The notes below the pieces were generated by a model. That model had not been told where the DNA came from. It worked only from the letters and a program-made list of their open reading frames with translations, and ran no database searches. A stretch of DNA of 64,000 nucleotides, from assembly GCA_964019165.1 (NCBI GenBank), contig OZ025277.1, positions 2,188,453-2,252,452 of the forward strand, written 5' to 3'. Below are positions 14,321 through 27,517 of the stretch, piece by piece. The number at the start of each line of letters is the position of its first letter. Position 1 is the first letter of the stretch. A program made the translations under genes and the position numbers. The stretch comes from Mastigias papua (Eukaryota; Cnidaria; Scyphozoa; Rhizostomeae; Mastigiidae).

Positions 14321-15084
14321 TCAGGGCAACCCTGGCGGTTTTTGACTCAATAAAAATCACAAACTGTATAGCAATAAATCGAGTATGGTACAAAATGTAA
14401 CAGGGGATCATGACAAATTCATTTCAAGTACATGTTAGTTAGATCATACTGTAAAAACAGCTTTGGAGGGCTTTTTCGTGAAAACCCAGGTGTGTAGAGG
14501 AAAAGTTCTCGTTGTACTGTGGGCAGAATCATAAAGTTTGCTCTTCAAGTGTACATTTCAGGTATACACTTAATCAGCTGATTCATATTCTAAATCCATC
14601 CATTTTTGTAACTTAATTATTATTTCGCAAATTCTTATCGTGCAATATTTGGAACACAAAAATAGTTAGACGTAATAATGGGTCACGTCCAGACTACACT
14701 CTCTCAGAAGTAGAAACGCCTTTTTCATCCTGTGTAGTGCTAGTTTCCTGGAAATATCTCCGGCGAGTAGAAGCTGTCCTATCCACAAAAACTATGAGAT
14801 GTTATCTGCTATTTTATCACGTAAAAATAGAGAAAAACTCACCCTTTTGTAAATACATTGAGCACAGAAGACGAACTTGAGAATGCCGATGCACCGTAGC
14901 TTGGGAACATGATCAATATGATACCAGTATCATCCTCACTATGAAGATACAATACGAGACAAGCATGAAATTGGATCAGAATCACGACATCTGAAATTTG
15001 AAAGAACACTTTGTTACTTTAACTCAACATGATACTCTTTGATTGTACCGATTCATATGTTGTTCAGTTACTGGGCATGATCAC
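14321..15084. other. Intergenic, no gene seen
   Basis: No credible coding frame or repeat structure noticed. Confidence 0.4.
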
Positions 15085-15369
15085 AGACCCGTAGCCATGA
15101 AGTGGAATGGAGTGGCAAACATGGAAATTTTTCTGCAGCTTTCTATCTTTGCATTATCTAGTAGCTAAGTAGATATATCTTGAAATTTAGTTGATCTCAC
15201 TTTTGGCCTTTAGGAGGCAGTTCATTCTTTCCTTGTGTACATATTTGTCTATTTGATTTTGACAATTGTGATAACATAAAAAGTCTGAAATAAGCTCTCA
15301 GATTTTGTGCCACATGATTCCCCAAGATAATTTTGCCACCCCTGAAACAAAAGTCTGGCTACGAGCTAG
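15085..15369. mobile_element. MITE with CAGACCCGTAGCCA end
   Basis: The left end CAGACCCGTAGCCATGAAG and the right end TCTGGCTACGAGCTAG are opposed versions of the CAGGCCCGTAGCC terminus that recurs at 35.4, 45.2 and 52.2 kb. The interior is about 285 bp and non-coding. I saw no target-site duplication, so the copy is probably old. Confidence 0.5.
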
Positions 15370-16316
15370 GTCACTGCCCGATCATTATCTGAGCATATTA
15401 TCTCTTATTATCAACATCAACATAATCATTAAATCAATGTCATCATCATCACATTAAAGACTAACACCATAATCACCGCCTGCAACGCAATCATCATCAC
15501 TAACGCGAAATTAAAGGCAATTGATAAGGATGAACTGAAAAACAGGGGCAACCACTCTGCTCTTTATTGTGGGGAGGGTAACCAGATCACATGACCCGTG
15601 GATGAAGCAAACTAACCTTAAACATAGCATTGTTCTTAAAATCATTGTTGGTGACCTCCCCTTGTCCCCAAGTGTCCACCACATCTAACAAACCGAGGCA
15701 GTCTGTTGTTTATGAAAATCGAGAAGAGTCGATAGATTTTCGTGAAGACAAAAGACCTAGAAAACCAAGGGTCTTATGCTAAAAGTTAAAGCAATAACAA
15801 GATTGGAGTTAACCGCAATATGTACATTAATGCTACTTAAGGCTTAGCGTATTCATACGTAAGTCCAGACGGGCTGTACGCTGGGTTTGACCATAGCTCC
15901 TCTGAAGAAATTTACAGCTTTTTTAGAAGAACAATAATTATAAGAACACTGAAGTCCAATTTGCCAAAAAATAAACGCACGCACTGCTAGAACATGTTCA
16001 GCTTCAGGTGAGAATTTTCACATGCACGCTACTACGAACATTCTTTTGATACACAAATTCTGATGGGGCTGCAGAATCATACGGCTATCTGGAGACGGTA
16101 TTCACTGTATCACGTGTATCCGCATCTGGCTATATATTTCGGTTCACCTTTCGGTCGCTATCCGACATTTCATACTCTGACGAGTGTCGGACGAAAAGAG
16201 CTTTTCAGTATGCCTAAAACATGGTGCCGCTTTTTCGCGCAGTAGTGAAATTCTGATGAGGCTGCTAATAAACAATAGCATTTGTTGCTTTAATTTCTTT
16301 AGTAGTCCCTAGCCGA
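15370..16316. other. Intergenic, no gene seen
   Basis: No gene. Near 16153-16200 there is a small hairpin-forming pair (TTTCGGTCGCTATCCGACA and TGTCGGACGAAAAG). Its right half, GTGTCGGACGAAAAG, recurs near 40314, so it belongs to some dispersed repeat. Confidence 0.4.
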
Positions 16317-16446
16317 AAGTGTTAGAAACATTTTTCAATTTGAAAAGTTCCTTAGGGAATTTTCCTTTTGTAGTATAAGTTCTCCTAATATTATGGCATT
16401 CTACATGTAGGTTCCTTATAAAGTGGTTCCTTATAAAAAAAGCGTT
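16317..16446 (-). mobile_element. Partial copy of TAAGGAACC-ended MITE
   Basis: This matches the right terminal region of the element at 38590-39366 with few differences. Shared features are AGTAGTATAAGTTCT-like sequence, CTACATGTAGGTTCCTTATA, and a doubled GGTTCCTTATAAA at the tip. Only one end is present, so it is a truncated insertion. Confidence 0.65.
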
Positions 16447-17176
16447 GCTAAGGAGTAGCTAAGGAAAGGCGTAAAAATTGCAGCAAATGGGCGTTTCCAT
16501 CCATCAAACTGTGCTCTGAAAGGCTTCTCTGAAATTGGTTTATGATAAATCTTAGGTTGTATTTGACTATGACGTTTCATGGTCCAACACAAGGGGATAA
16601 ATCTACCTCCGTTTACGTCAATACACAATCAATAGGTGCAGCTATTTACATTTGGATTGACGTTCGAGCCTCGAGATGGGGATGGGTTTGTCTCTTAGCT
16701 GAATGCGGCAATCCTCATTTGCCCGGATGCTCAACAATAAGACTATCTGGATTAGGCCGTGCTGAGGGACTATTTTGCAAAACCAAAATCCGACCATAAC
16801 AGGTAAATGCCGTAGAGTCGTTAACATTATAGATGTTCGCACTGCAAAGTGGAATCATGCATAGATTTGCCTGTTGGCAAATGACCGCACTCATATATGT
16901 CAAAATCCTCAGAGGATACAACTAAAAACGAAGGAGAAAATAAAGGCACATTAGCTGCATATATCAGGTACGAGGGAAAATCCTGCAGAATATCGAAAGT
17001 AGTTGTTTGTTCTATAGGTATATGGGAGGTAGAAACTCTGGTCGCTCCAAACATAGTTTGGAGGTGTGGCAACATGATATTCTGTACAAAGAATAAATAG
17101 TATTGTGGTCAAGCCCCGCTCTGGTTCATATGCATCTTCAATAGCGGTCACCATACTTCAGATCTCCTTTCAAATA

Positions 17177-17603
17177 CACTCTTTTTTAAAAGGACGATTT
17201 TCTAAGAACACGAGATTCAAAATTTATGGAAAATTAAGAACAAATTAGGAACAAGCTGAGGCTGAAGCAAATGTCGTAAATTGATTTGAAACTGATATAA
17301 AACTTTGTAAGCTCTACAATATTTACTAAAAGTCCACGAAACAACTAAGTGTACCAAGACTTTTAGCAAGGATTATACATCTGTAAGAATGTATATCATT
17401 TTTCTTCTGCTAATGTTGCTACAAATAATACCTGTTTCATAAACATCTATTGTCTAATGTCTACCTTGCCTACACCCCAGTAATAATTGAAGAAAAAAAC
17501 AGTTAAAGAACAAATAAAGAACAATTCAGTCTCAAAATTTTGGAAAACTAAGAACAGCAAGCCTGAACCTCAATTTTACTGGTTGTTATAGAAAATTGTC
17601 ATA
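17177..17603 (+). mobile_element. MITE, CACTCTTTTTT family, copy 1
   Basis: It starts CACTCTTTTTTAAAAGGAC directly after a TA dinucleotide and is collinear over its whole length with the copy at 36693-37134. Both carry GATTATACATCTGTAAGAAT, CTTCTGCTAATGTT, GCCTACACCCCAGT and TCAATTTTACTGGTT. There is no coding frame. The right tip is degenerate. TA targets and short inverted ends suggest Tc1/mariner-type mobilisation. Confidence 0.75.
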
Positions 17604-18132
17604 CAAAATTGGCTGTGGAACTTAGGCTTAACGTTGACAGTCACCAAATGAACATGAGTCACCTAACTATTCGCAATAGAATAAGGAAGCAGATGTCAAG
17701 TCTCCTAGTTTAACAATAGCTTACTCATAAAGATAGGATAATCATTAAACCACCAGCTAAAAACACTCCATTCTGGCAAACAAAGCTAGAGTCTCTGAAT
17801 CCGTGAAAATTCATGACAGACCAGACGTTGTGTCTGAGCTCTTGACGTGGAATAGAAGTGAGTCTCAGTTACAATGCAATGGCAACTTGACGCAAAGTCT
17901 GGCTATAGCGTAAATACAAGCGGCGTCTATCATAACAAAATTGACAAAGACATTAATTGCACTTTTACTGAATATGGTAAATTGCTTGTTTCATTGATCC
18001 ATGGGCATCTATTAAATTTATCAAGTTCTAAGATCTGGGGCCTACTGATCAATAGGGGCCTGGGTACTAGTTTGTAAGGAGACAAAGTTGTTGCCGAAGC
18101 AAGAAAAGGGTTTGAATAATACATGGTGGTGA

Positions 18133-18280
<148 letters not shown>

Positions 18281-18646
18281 AAAATACATAAAGCTCTACA
18301 AGTGCTGCCATATTCTTTTGACACACTGGAAAATTATATTGGCCTTTCATTCCTTATCAGTCGATGCCATCTTGATTATGATTGATTTCAACTGATAAGG
18401 ATTGAAGGGTCGAAACATACTTTTGAAAAGTCACTTTACCTATTTATTTGACTTTCAAGTGTGCTAAAAGAGTATGAAAACTCTTGTAGTACTTTATATA
18501 TTTCAAATATATATATTTTTACCATGCATTGGGCAATAGCAGACCTTTCAACGTAAATTTTCAAACACCTGGAGATTTTGGATTTTTTTTCCCTAAGAAA
18601 TGAAAGGAGATTTGGCGAAGAAAACCTGGGAGTACCTGGAACTCGA

Positions 18647-18785
18647 TAAGGGAGCGGTCATTATTTATGGCCGGGGTGGGGACTGAAAAGAAAGTATTAA
18701 GTTCTTTCAAAAACAAATTTTACCCCACCATTTGCTTAAGTCAAATTTTCTTTACCCCACTGAAGGAAAACAGTAAAACGAGGCT
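18647..18785 (+). mobile_element. Truncated GGGAGCGGTCATTATTTATGGC MITE
   Basis: The left end TAAGGGAGCGGTCATTATTT, followed by GGGGTGGGGACTGAA, is nearly identical to the terminal repeat of the complete element at 30466-30751. Internal words TTTACCCCACC and CTTTACCCCACTGAAGGAAA are also shared. The opposite end is missing. Confidence 0.65.
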
Positions 18786-19517
18786 TCTTTTGTGCTTGGA
18801 TGTGATGTATGCTTTTACACTATCCTTGTGTTCAAAATTATGTAAAAATCAACTGGAAGAGACTTATAAAAATCCGAAGACCGGGAGAAAGCAATCAAAT
18901 ACGGGTGTCTCTCGGCCAAACCGGGAGAGTTGACAAGTTTGCATTAGTTCCTTTAGCTCACCACTAGTAATACTCTTCTCAGGCTCTCGAAGTACGATCC
19001 CGTTATGCTAAGTTTTTGCTTTGAATTCTACATATAACTTTGTTATGTCAGCGTTCTAATGTTAAGTTTCTGAAATAATGGTACCTAGCATATTCTAACT
19101 AGTAAGTTGCAACTAAAGTTTTTAAAGGGCCCTTGAAAATCAGCTTTAATGAAATGAAATCAGATATTGCGGTCTGCTCGCGATTACTCTGATGCAAATG
19201 GACTGTTTGCCAAACCATTTCCTGACACCTTTTCATCACTACAGCCAGTCATCATGACGGATTCTAGTCGTCATACAGGCAAGCGAAGCGCTGAATAAAA
19301 CAGCAAGCCTCATTCAGAGAATGAGACATACTAAAGCCTTATCACAGAATAGAATGCATGTGTCCTTCCGAAACTGGCGATTTCTTACCAAATAACATCA
19401 TGAAGCTATGAAAGATAATATCCAAAAACTAAAGCGCATGTAGGAAATAAATGCACTCAAATAGAAGCGAAATAAAACGCAGAAAGACCTATACTATCTG
19501 CGAATGTGCAGTTTATA

Positions 19518-19545
19518 TCAGGGGTGGGGCAACCTACGGCCGGCG
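19518..19545 (+). mobile_element. hAT-like transposon terminus
   Basis: CAGGGGTGGGGCAACCTACG followed by GCC resembles the CAGGGGTGGGCAACC ends found on many hAT-superfamily elements in animals. I could not find the matching opposite end in the next few kilobases, so only one terminus is claimed. Confidence 0.45.
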
Positions 19546-19887
19546 AAGGGAATTACTGTGGCCCTCGGCTACAAAATCTCATTCGTTTCCCACTTCTATG
19601 TATTGTAAGAACGGTTAAGATTACTAGGTTCTGACTAATCGAAGTTTTGCTTAGTGTAATTTACAATAATGATTGTAATGAAGACGACCGACAGAATAAA
19701 ATGCAACAGAACAATTGTGGAAACAGAAGTGGAATTGGCTCTTACACATAGGAAAAGCGTCAAGACGAAAACCAAACAGCACTTACGTCAGGATGCATAA
19801 TATCTAATTCCAAGTCCACCCATACTAACTTAGCATGCAAACTTCCCCCCTCACTTATAATCAACACTGAGTACATGGCTGTGTGTT

Positions 19888-19900
19888 GGGGGGGGGGGGG
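19888..19900. repeat. 13-G homopolymer
   Basis: A simple G run with no other structure. Confidence 0.9.
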
Positions 19901-20287
19901 ACAGTCAGACCATGTGAACCTACGGAGATGGTCCAATGAAAGCTTCTCACCACTACAACCTAGAAGTTTCATTGTTTTTGACAAATATTGGAGGGTTACC
20001 ACCCAATCGTCACGAAGTGTTTGCTACTGTTTATGATTCCCTTATATTCAATTTAATGCACTGTTCTCTCGCATTTAAATAGTCGTTTCCCGTAAAACTT
20101 AAGGAACCAAGTCACCCCAAACTTAATCCAAATCTGAACAATAAAGCAAGTAAGTAAATGAGTAAGAGTGAATGAGTGAGTAACTGGATGAAAGAGTGAT
20201 TAAATGACAGAGTGAGTAATATTAGAAGGTAAGTAATGGAGAGGGTAAGTTAATGAGAAGGTAAGGAAATAGGAGAGAGGGGAAGAT

Positions 20288-20463
20288 TGAGTGAGTGAAA
20301 GAGTGAGTGAGTGAATGAGGTAGTGAGTGAGTGAGTGAGTGAGTGAGTGAGTGAGTGAGTGAGTGAGTGAGTGAGTGAGTGAGTGAGTGAGTGAGTGAAA
20401 GAGTGAGTGAAAGAGTGAGTGAAAGAGTGAGTGAGAGCCAGAAAGGGTGACAAAGTGAGTGAG
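20288..20463. repeat. (GTGA)n microsatellite
   Basis: More than forty TGAG/GTGA units, perfect in the middle and broken by GAAA variants at both flanks. The Thr-His-Ser-Leu frames on the minus strand come from the 4-bp repeat. Confidence 0.97.
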
Positions 20464-20738
20464 AGCAAGTGTGCTAGTGAATGAGAAAGTGAGTACTGTC
20501 ACTGTAATGAGATCATTTGCAGGCAAGAGTCCTAATTGGCAAAAAAAAGTAGAAGAATAGAACACTGGAAGAATTGTATCAAATAGCAGCTGGGGCTAGG
20601 TCCTGGAGTTAAGGTGGGGAGTGACCAGGGGTAGCAGACCTGGGGGAGGCTGTAGCCCCTCCACATTTATAGCAGATGTACTTTAGTATGTGTTCTAACA
20701 CCCTCTGTATCCCTGCAAATGTTAATCTTTCCACTCAG

Positions 20739-20912
20739 ATCCCCACCACAATTGTTGCTCCACTGTTCCTGGTAACACCTCATCCCCAGGCCCACGAAGA
20801 GATTTTGGAGTTTCTGGGGCAAAAGAAGAATATGAGACCCCTGAGAGCAAAGCAAATAGAGAAACTTGGGGATCTAGGAATTAACTCCAGAAAAATAACT
20901 GCTAGTCTTAAT
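20739..20912 (+). CDS. Candidate coding exon, unidentified protein
   Basis: A 174-bp exon candidate, exactly 58 codons in phase 0. It follows a strong acceptor (AATCTTTCCACTCAG) and precedes a donor-like AAT|GTATGAG. The peptide begins IPTTIVAPLFLVTPHPQAH and continues with a charged stretch ending INSRKITASLN. It has the look of a real globular segment, with no repeats and balanced composition. If spliced across a 798-bp intron to the acceptor before 21711 it stays in frame and ends ten codons later at a TAG. I do not recognise the family, and no upstream exon was found. Confidence 0.4.
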
Positions 20913-21710
20913 GTATGAGGCCCCCTTAACTACAAAGCACTGGGAGTTGCAATTTGCACCCTTGCCCCCCTCTCAGTGGCTCTATTCATCCCCTAATTTG
21001 CACCCATGATATTGGTGAATGGCGGGTTCTGTTGAATTTCCTTCACTGCTATAATAGTCGGGCTTTTCTAGTCTATTGTTTCTAGATTAGCATTTGTCTA
21101 AGTGATATTTTCCTTGTAATGAAATGGCCCTATCATAATGATCACAACACAATAATGGATTTTCTATCAATGTAGGCTTAGGCTTACTTCATCATACACT
21201 AGTCCATACCAGTGCAAAACTACAAGGGGATTCCATGGGTAAAGATCCCCATTCTATTCCTCAAAAGGATAAAAGTGCCCTTTTCTAAATTGTGAAACTG
21301 TCTATTGTATTTTTGCTAAGTAGAACTGTCTGGTTATGATTCTCAATAAACTCAACAGTTCCTGAAATACTTCCTCTGCTTCTAAATCTGAAAAATGCTA
21401 TAGCAAAGCTGTGTTACATTAAGAAACTTTTGGTGTACCCTTTTTAAACACTAGACCCTGCCCAAGAGAATTCTTAATTGTGCACCTGACTGGTCCTAAG
21501 TGTATGGTGTAGGTAAATAAACAATACTAAATGAATTAACTGCTGGTAATATTATACAGCCTCTGGGTCTCAACATAATTCAAAGAAAGATAGATTTGAG
21601 CAGCCATGCTAAATTACACCCCCATTGATATTCATACAGGGTAGAGGAAAATGATTTATTCTACCCATGTGTCCCTGGAAGCCTTGCTGATCATATTCCT
21701 TTTATTCTAG

Positions 21711-21743
21711 ATGGCTTGTGATGGGGTTCTTGGGAAGGATTAG
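21711..21743 (+). CDS. Candidate short terminal exon
   Basis: This follows a very good acceptor (CATATTCCTTTTATTCTAG). Joined in phase 0 to the exon at 20739-20912 it adds MACDGVLGKD and then TAG. The phase agreement and strong acceptor are the only support. A tiny exon like this could be coincidence, and no AATAAA was seen shortly downstream on this strand. Confidence 0.25.
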   Translation: MACDGVLGKD

Positions 21744-24700
21744 AGACATGACAGCTTTTCCTAATTTCACTTATGATTAGCAGAAATCTAGCACAACAGT
21801 TATTAGAATGTTACCTTGGATACTTGTAATTCAAACAAGAACTAGCTGTGCTACACAAAGAAGAATTTTAATACAAAAATAGCTGTACAATACTTTATTG
21901 AGTAGGTAACAAAAAGTGAGAATTTTTGGACAATAGAGGTGAACTGAGCACTATTTATTGATTACAAACCATAAATCATATGAGACTAGGGTATGCTATG
22001 ACTCTAAAATGTGTTGTTTTTTGTACTGCCTACACTATCTTCCATAAATACACATTTCTATTGGGAAAGTAAGCAAAGATCAACAGAAAAAGCTCTTTTG
22101 TGAATTTAGGATCTTGGAAATGAGTGCTTTCATAGCAACTGCTGTTTGAATCAAAGCATCTGTTATAACAAATCAATGGAATCTCATGAGAAAAAGGTAT
22201 CCAACAAGATTATGGATAGAAAACAATACCAGCCATCATAAATAGGAATTTAATCACTATAAAAAGTAAACACTGCAGAGAAGCTGACTGCAGCACAACA
22301 AGGCATTGTTAAATAACAATATTCAAATTACGTCGAATTCATGACGCGGCTTCCTGATGCAATGATCTGGTCTTTTCCTACTTGTGCAAAAGATAATGAT
22401 CTTAACCACTCTAATAGTTGGCAACATCTTTGTTGAGCTAGTAACTGACTCGAAGCTTTGAGCACCAAAGGGCATCAGGGAATAGGAAATAAAAGGAACT
22501 GAGTCAGACTTTTGAGGACTGACATAAATGAGACAAGTCTAATTTCTCAGCGACATTTGTATCCCATTGCTGAAGTATTTTCAAAACTAGCTGATGGAAA
22601 TTTCAGTTTGAAAGAGCGCAGCAAAAAGCCGGGCAGGTCCATATATAGTGATAATATCATTTTCTATTCAAAGTCACTCGGTTTTCAAATAAGCTTAGTG
22701 ACAGCAAATATAATAGACAATGCCATACAATATCGCAGAAGGTATACCTAATGGTATTAAGCCGTGTTTAAATGGCTGGAAGTAGCTATTAAATTTTAGC
22801 CTAGCTCAAGCCAACTTTCCCGCAATATATAGCCAAAGAAACAAACCGGGTCAAGCTTGTCTTATCTCCCCTTATTGGACTGCAATACAATGATAGATAA
22901 AAAATCTAATGAGAAATATTGAAGACAATGTTGGGTGACTTCCTGTACAATGGAAATGTGCCAAAACACGGTCAATACTCTCAGTTTTCTACTACCCACA
23001 CTTCAAAAAGGCTAACACATATGGAGATAAATTTTCACCAGAAAATGATACCATTCGTTAATAGGAAAACAGTTAAAGTGCCTTTACCAGTTTCAATAGA
23101 GTCTACTTACACCTTAAACAGAATCTTTGCACTCGCAAAAGTTGACAAAGATAGCAAAGGAAATGTATCTACACCATATTAATTGAATACTTATCAATTG
23201 TCAAGAGCAATACCTGCAAAATATTTTCAGCAAGGTCTTTCAGTGTCATCGATCTTTTCCATCAAGTCCAATGGTCTCAAAGGATTCTGTGATACGATCT
23301 TGCAGAGACCAAACAAACGTTTTAAAGTTGCATAAACAAGAGTGTCATGACTTAGGCCTACTTTCCGCCAGCACTACCTTCTGATTTTCCCGATCAATAT
23401 TCGCTCACGTCCAATGCAGCGCTTCTCTTTGCAACTGAAATCACTCTCACAGCTTTTGCACGCCGGTATAGGTTATTTCCGGACAACCAATTAATTTCAT
23501 GACGGTTTTTCTTGGATTGTAAATAACAGATGTTCCGGCATGTAATAATTTTTCGCTTCATCAATAGCACACAGTCTATCAACTTCAGTTTGTTTGGAAG
23601 AAATGCTCCACCGCGAGGGGGCATTTCACAAATGCTCCTGACTGCTGCCAAGATTGTAGGGCAGAAGCGATGAGAGCCAATCTTTGTACAATATCTGGCA
23701 GCTTACGTACAGGCACGGCGCAGCCAAATAAAGCTTGGGGGGCTACATATACTAAATGGAGGTCTACAAACGACAAGATTGCTTGATACAGGCTAGAAAA
23801 ATCAGTGGCTGACAAAATGTGGAAGGTGAAGCCGCCAGCGCCCCCCCCTCCAGCGACGAGGTGGTTGACGTAGAATTCTTTGTTCTACATTTACCTAATC
23901 TAGTAAGGAAACAATATTTGACTAAATATTTCAGAAAACGATAACATATTAACGGAGCTCAAGAAATATGGCCGCTAGTTCAGGGGAGTTGCCAACCACT
24001 ACAGATTGGAGGCTAACACCCATCCTTTCGGTCACTCCCTTCAATTCCCATCCTCTTTCGGCCACACCCATGATTTCAATGGCGAACAATTAAGTGGCTG
24101 GGGGAAATAAAATGAAATGGAGTGAAATAACAAAGAACCTATACTGCACCCCCCCCCCCTGCTCGGTACATCTAGAATTAAGCAGAAGTAGAAAATCGAT
24201 CTTGGAGACGAGTAGGGGACATATTCCTCAAAGTCCCTCCATGAGTAAAAATAGCATATAATCATAGCTTATATAATTTGGGGGCACCGAAACACACCAC
24301 AGACGTATCAGGCATGATATGCAAGTCGTTTTTCTACAACGCTTCAGAATCCAGTTTGGTTTCTTCCTTCGAGTCCTAGTCCATTCCAGCCTCGCAAGTC
24401 TGATGACACAAAACAGTTAATAATAACACAGGCCACAATAACATAGCCTGGGTAGAGCTTGGGCTTGACATGGACTCACCCTGGGCACTTACGAGCAACA
24501 GGAACAATCAAGCTTTCTGTCTTTACAGGTTGAACTCCTTGCTCAAGATGCTATAAACATGAAAATGCAATATATTCCTTTGGAAAATCATGAAAATGAA
24601 AGACTCTGATACATATCCAATATTTCCTTCTTCCCTCTCCCCAAACGATGTTTGTTGTGTATTGCTATACTGTAAAAATTGACTAATATTTAGCATTTTA

Positions 24701-26402
24701 TGACCTGTAACGCTACAGCAACAAATAAAGATTAAAGATAAATTTTATAGGTCTTAGATAAGTTTGACATTGTGCTTTATTGAGAGTCAGCCTATTATTC
24801 CTAAATGATCTCTGTCAACTTATTGCTGTTGCAGTCAGTTAGATCTTCCAAGGCGTATTTCAAACCAGAGTAGAGTTTGAGAATCACCATTGGACACAAT
24901 TTCGCTTAATTGACTACAACTTTTGCGTGCACAGAAAATCAAGAATTGATTAGACAGGTCAACGCAGAAACCACATATGACGAGGGGCGAAATCGTATAG
25001 GTCTATACAATGGTGTGTAATCCACTCTAGTTATCAGATTTGTACCACACCCTAGACTCTAGCAAATAGAGCTCATCTTCTCAAAGTTGTTAAGTGAAAG
25101 CTCCCGTATAACAGTAAATTGTTTGTAATAAATATCGAGTGCTCGTATTATCACTTGACATATTTATGGATTTTTTTTGGAGTTTAAAGTATGGAACTTG
25201 CTTCTTGAATCGATTAGCTTCAGTCCCAGTGTGTACATGTCTTGGGACTTCTTGGTATTTGTGGTTGTCTCCTGTGTTTTGTACGTTTTCTGTTAGATAA
25301 ACTAGCAGTGATTCAGCCCTTCGTCAAAAATGGTTTGAGCAGGACATAAGGGCTCGATAGGGTACTTCAGGGAATTACAGAAGTGTTGCAGTCCTCTGGA
25401 GGCCCAAGGGGCACAGCCCCCTTGTTAAATGTATAGGATACTTTGCTGCGCTCAGCCCCAGTCCACGTTTAAATTTTTAGAAACTTCTTTGATCTTTTTA
25501 CCTTACTGAAGATTTGCAAACTCGCATTGTTTTTTTTACATGTAACAACCGTAACACGATCCATTGGAAATGAATCCTTAGATTGATTTGACTATTGTGC
25601 ATAAAGAATTTCAAATCAAACCGAATCAAATCAAATCAAATTCAGTTGAATATCGAGAAATGCAGTGGATTAATTCTACGAGATTCTAAAGGGTACCGTC
25701 TTAAAAATCAGTTTAAAATGTTCCAAATAAAGAAGTCTGTTTCGGGCCTCCCTGCTTAGTACGTAACAATTGGCTGGCTACAGAAATCGCAGAGTTACTT
25801 CTACAACTATAAAGGACCCAATGTTCTGTCTTTTATCTTCTAGAGTCCATGACGCAATGCTGTTCTATGCAAATTCTTAGCATGCTATGAATTGCATAGG
25901 GATGATGCTAACAATGGTAATCAAGTGAAACGCCGAATGCATGAAAGAAGCGTTTACACCAAACCTTTAGCTTTTTATATAAATTCGGTGGCTTTGTTCA
26001 TCATCAATAAACCATGCTACGGATCGCAAACTGCGTTGGAGTTGCAAACTCTAGATAAATAACTACACACTTTCTGTACAAATCATAGATGTACACTTCC
26101 ATTAATACTATATTTAAGATGTAATAACGTAATGTCCTAATAATATAATAATAATAATAGTCGAATGTTTTAACACGATGACCTATCAGTAAAATGTATA
26201 CTGTTATCATTAGGGTTCTGATACCTAGGCACTGATATATTAATGGTAAGAGATCGAAAAACTAATTACAAGTGTCCAAAAAAAACATAGTACAACAACA
26301 TGAAATAAAACTGCAACACAGAACATTCTGATGAAGCTATAAGCGAAAGGTCGAAGAGCTGTTTTCTGCTGGCTATCTAGATATCTTGCTTAAAATGCGC
26401 TT
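21744..26402. other. Intergenic, no supported gene
   Basis: AT-rich. Contains a C homopolymer (24149-24159) and a short AATCAA run near 25617-25640. A minus-strand frame at 23585-23815 is not low-complexity but has no recognisable motif, so it is not called. Confidence 0.4.
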
Positions 26403-26723
26403 ATGCATAGGCAGTACATGTTATTTTCGTACGAAAGTGGTTTAAAAGAAAGTAGTGCTCGACTACGACTACAATCTACGAGCAATCTAGTACAAGGAAT
26501 CACTAGAAGAAAGCTACAGTACTTCGGGCATTTGAAACGACATGAAAGCACGGGGAGACAGATTCGGGATGGACGAATGCCTGGAAAGAGAAGGAGAGGC
26601 AGACAGCTAAGGAAATGGGAGGACGGTATCTCGGAACATTTGGGAATGTCTCTTGCAACAGCAGGGCAATATGCACAATGCAGGACAGCATACAGGGCAG
26701 CTGTTTATGCAGCCACGTCCTGA
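26403..26723 (+). pseudogene. LINE ORF2 C-terminal remnant
   Basis: The peptide contains ITRRKLQYFGHLKRHE, then GRMPGKRRRGRQLRKWEDGI, then a tail with AAVYAATS. This matches the C-terminal region of many non-LTR retrotransposon polymerases (the usual pattern is RKLxxxGHxxR, GKRxRGRPxxxWxDxI). The frame is open to its stop, but the endonuclease and catalytic reverse transcriptase regions are absent upstream. It is a 5'-truncated insertion, the normal fate of LINE copies. Confidence 0.7.
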
Positions 26724-26869
26724 AAAGGATATGTTACTGATGATGAGTACTTGACTGGTAAAAAGTTAAGAAAGTTCAATACAGGATTTCTGAAACCTAA
26801 GAACGTCAGTAAGTTCATAAACATTGAAAATCCCATTTTTCAAGAAAGCCCATAGCCTGTTTGACTTTA

Positions 26870-27286
26870 CAGGTTTTTCTTTAATAAGGAACCTACATGT
26901 AGAATGTTGAAATTTTTAAAGAACTTATACTACTAAAGAAAAATTCCCTGAGGAACTTCTCAATTTGAACAATTTTTATAACACCAAATAATCAAGAATT
27001 AGGAATCTGGTTCCATTCATTTGCAGTCAAAACCCGTATAGATTGTTTGCTATGCTTGTGTTAAGTCCTTCATTTTTCATTGATCTTACGTTACAGCCAA
27101 AATTAAAGGCAAAATTCAAGGTTTCAATGTTTTAAATATGTCAGTACCATTTTTATGCACTAATTGTGCTCTGAAAATGAGGAACTGTTCAGGAACTTTT
27201 AGTACTACATTCTGGTCATCTGAGGTCAAAAAATAAGGAACTTTTGGAACTAGACCTTGCGCTAGGTTCCTTATAAAAAAGCCGTG
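26870..27286 (+). mobile_element. TAAGGAACC MITE, complete copy A
   Basis: A non-coding element of about 417 bp with inverted ends (AATAAGGAACCTACATG at left, CTAGGTTCCTTATAAAAA at right), flanked on both sides by TA (26868-26869 and 27287-27288). It is the reverse complement of the element at 38590-39366: shared words include GTTAAGTCCTTCATTTTTCA, TTGATCTTACG and AATTAAAGGCAAAATTCAAG. TA duplications suggest a Tc1/mariner-type source. Confidence 0.8.
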
Positions 27287-27517
27287 TATGAGAATTGATA
27301 AAAAATATCCTTTCATTCAAAAACCAGCTTTTGCACTGAATTTTGTGGGGTCCCTTACTCATTTGCTTGAAGGTGCACACCGTGCTTTACGCCACTGATA
27401 CTTGGCCAAAAAAGCTTTCTGGTGAAAAATACTGTTAAACCATACTGAGGTGAGCCTCAAAACAATTGATCTTCCGGACGACGGGTGAGAACCTAACCAT
27501 ATGGCTCTTGCCTATCT

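Noticed and set aside
20200..20565. Thr-His-Ser-Leu repeat protein on the minus strand
   Set aside because: Translation of the (GTGA)n microsatellite; the frame has no non-repeat domain.
23585..23815. 76-codon minus-strand frame with protein-like composition and a GTACGTAAG donor-like site inside
   Set aside because: No recognisable motif, no partner exon, and the possible internal splice sites conflict with the frame being used as a whole.
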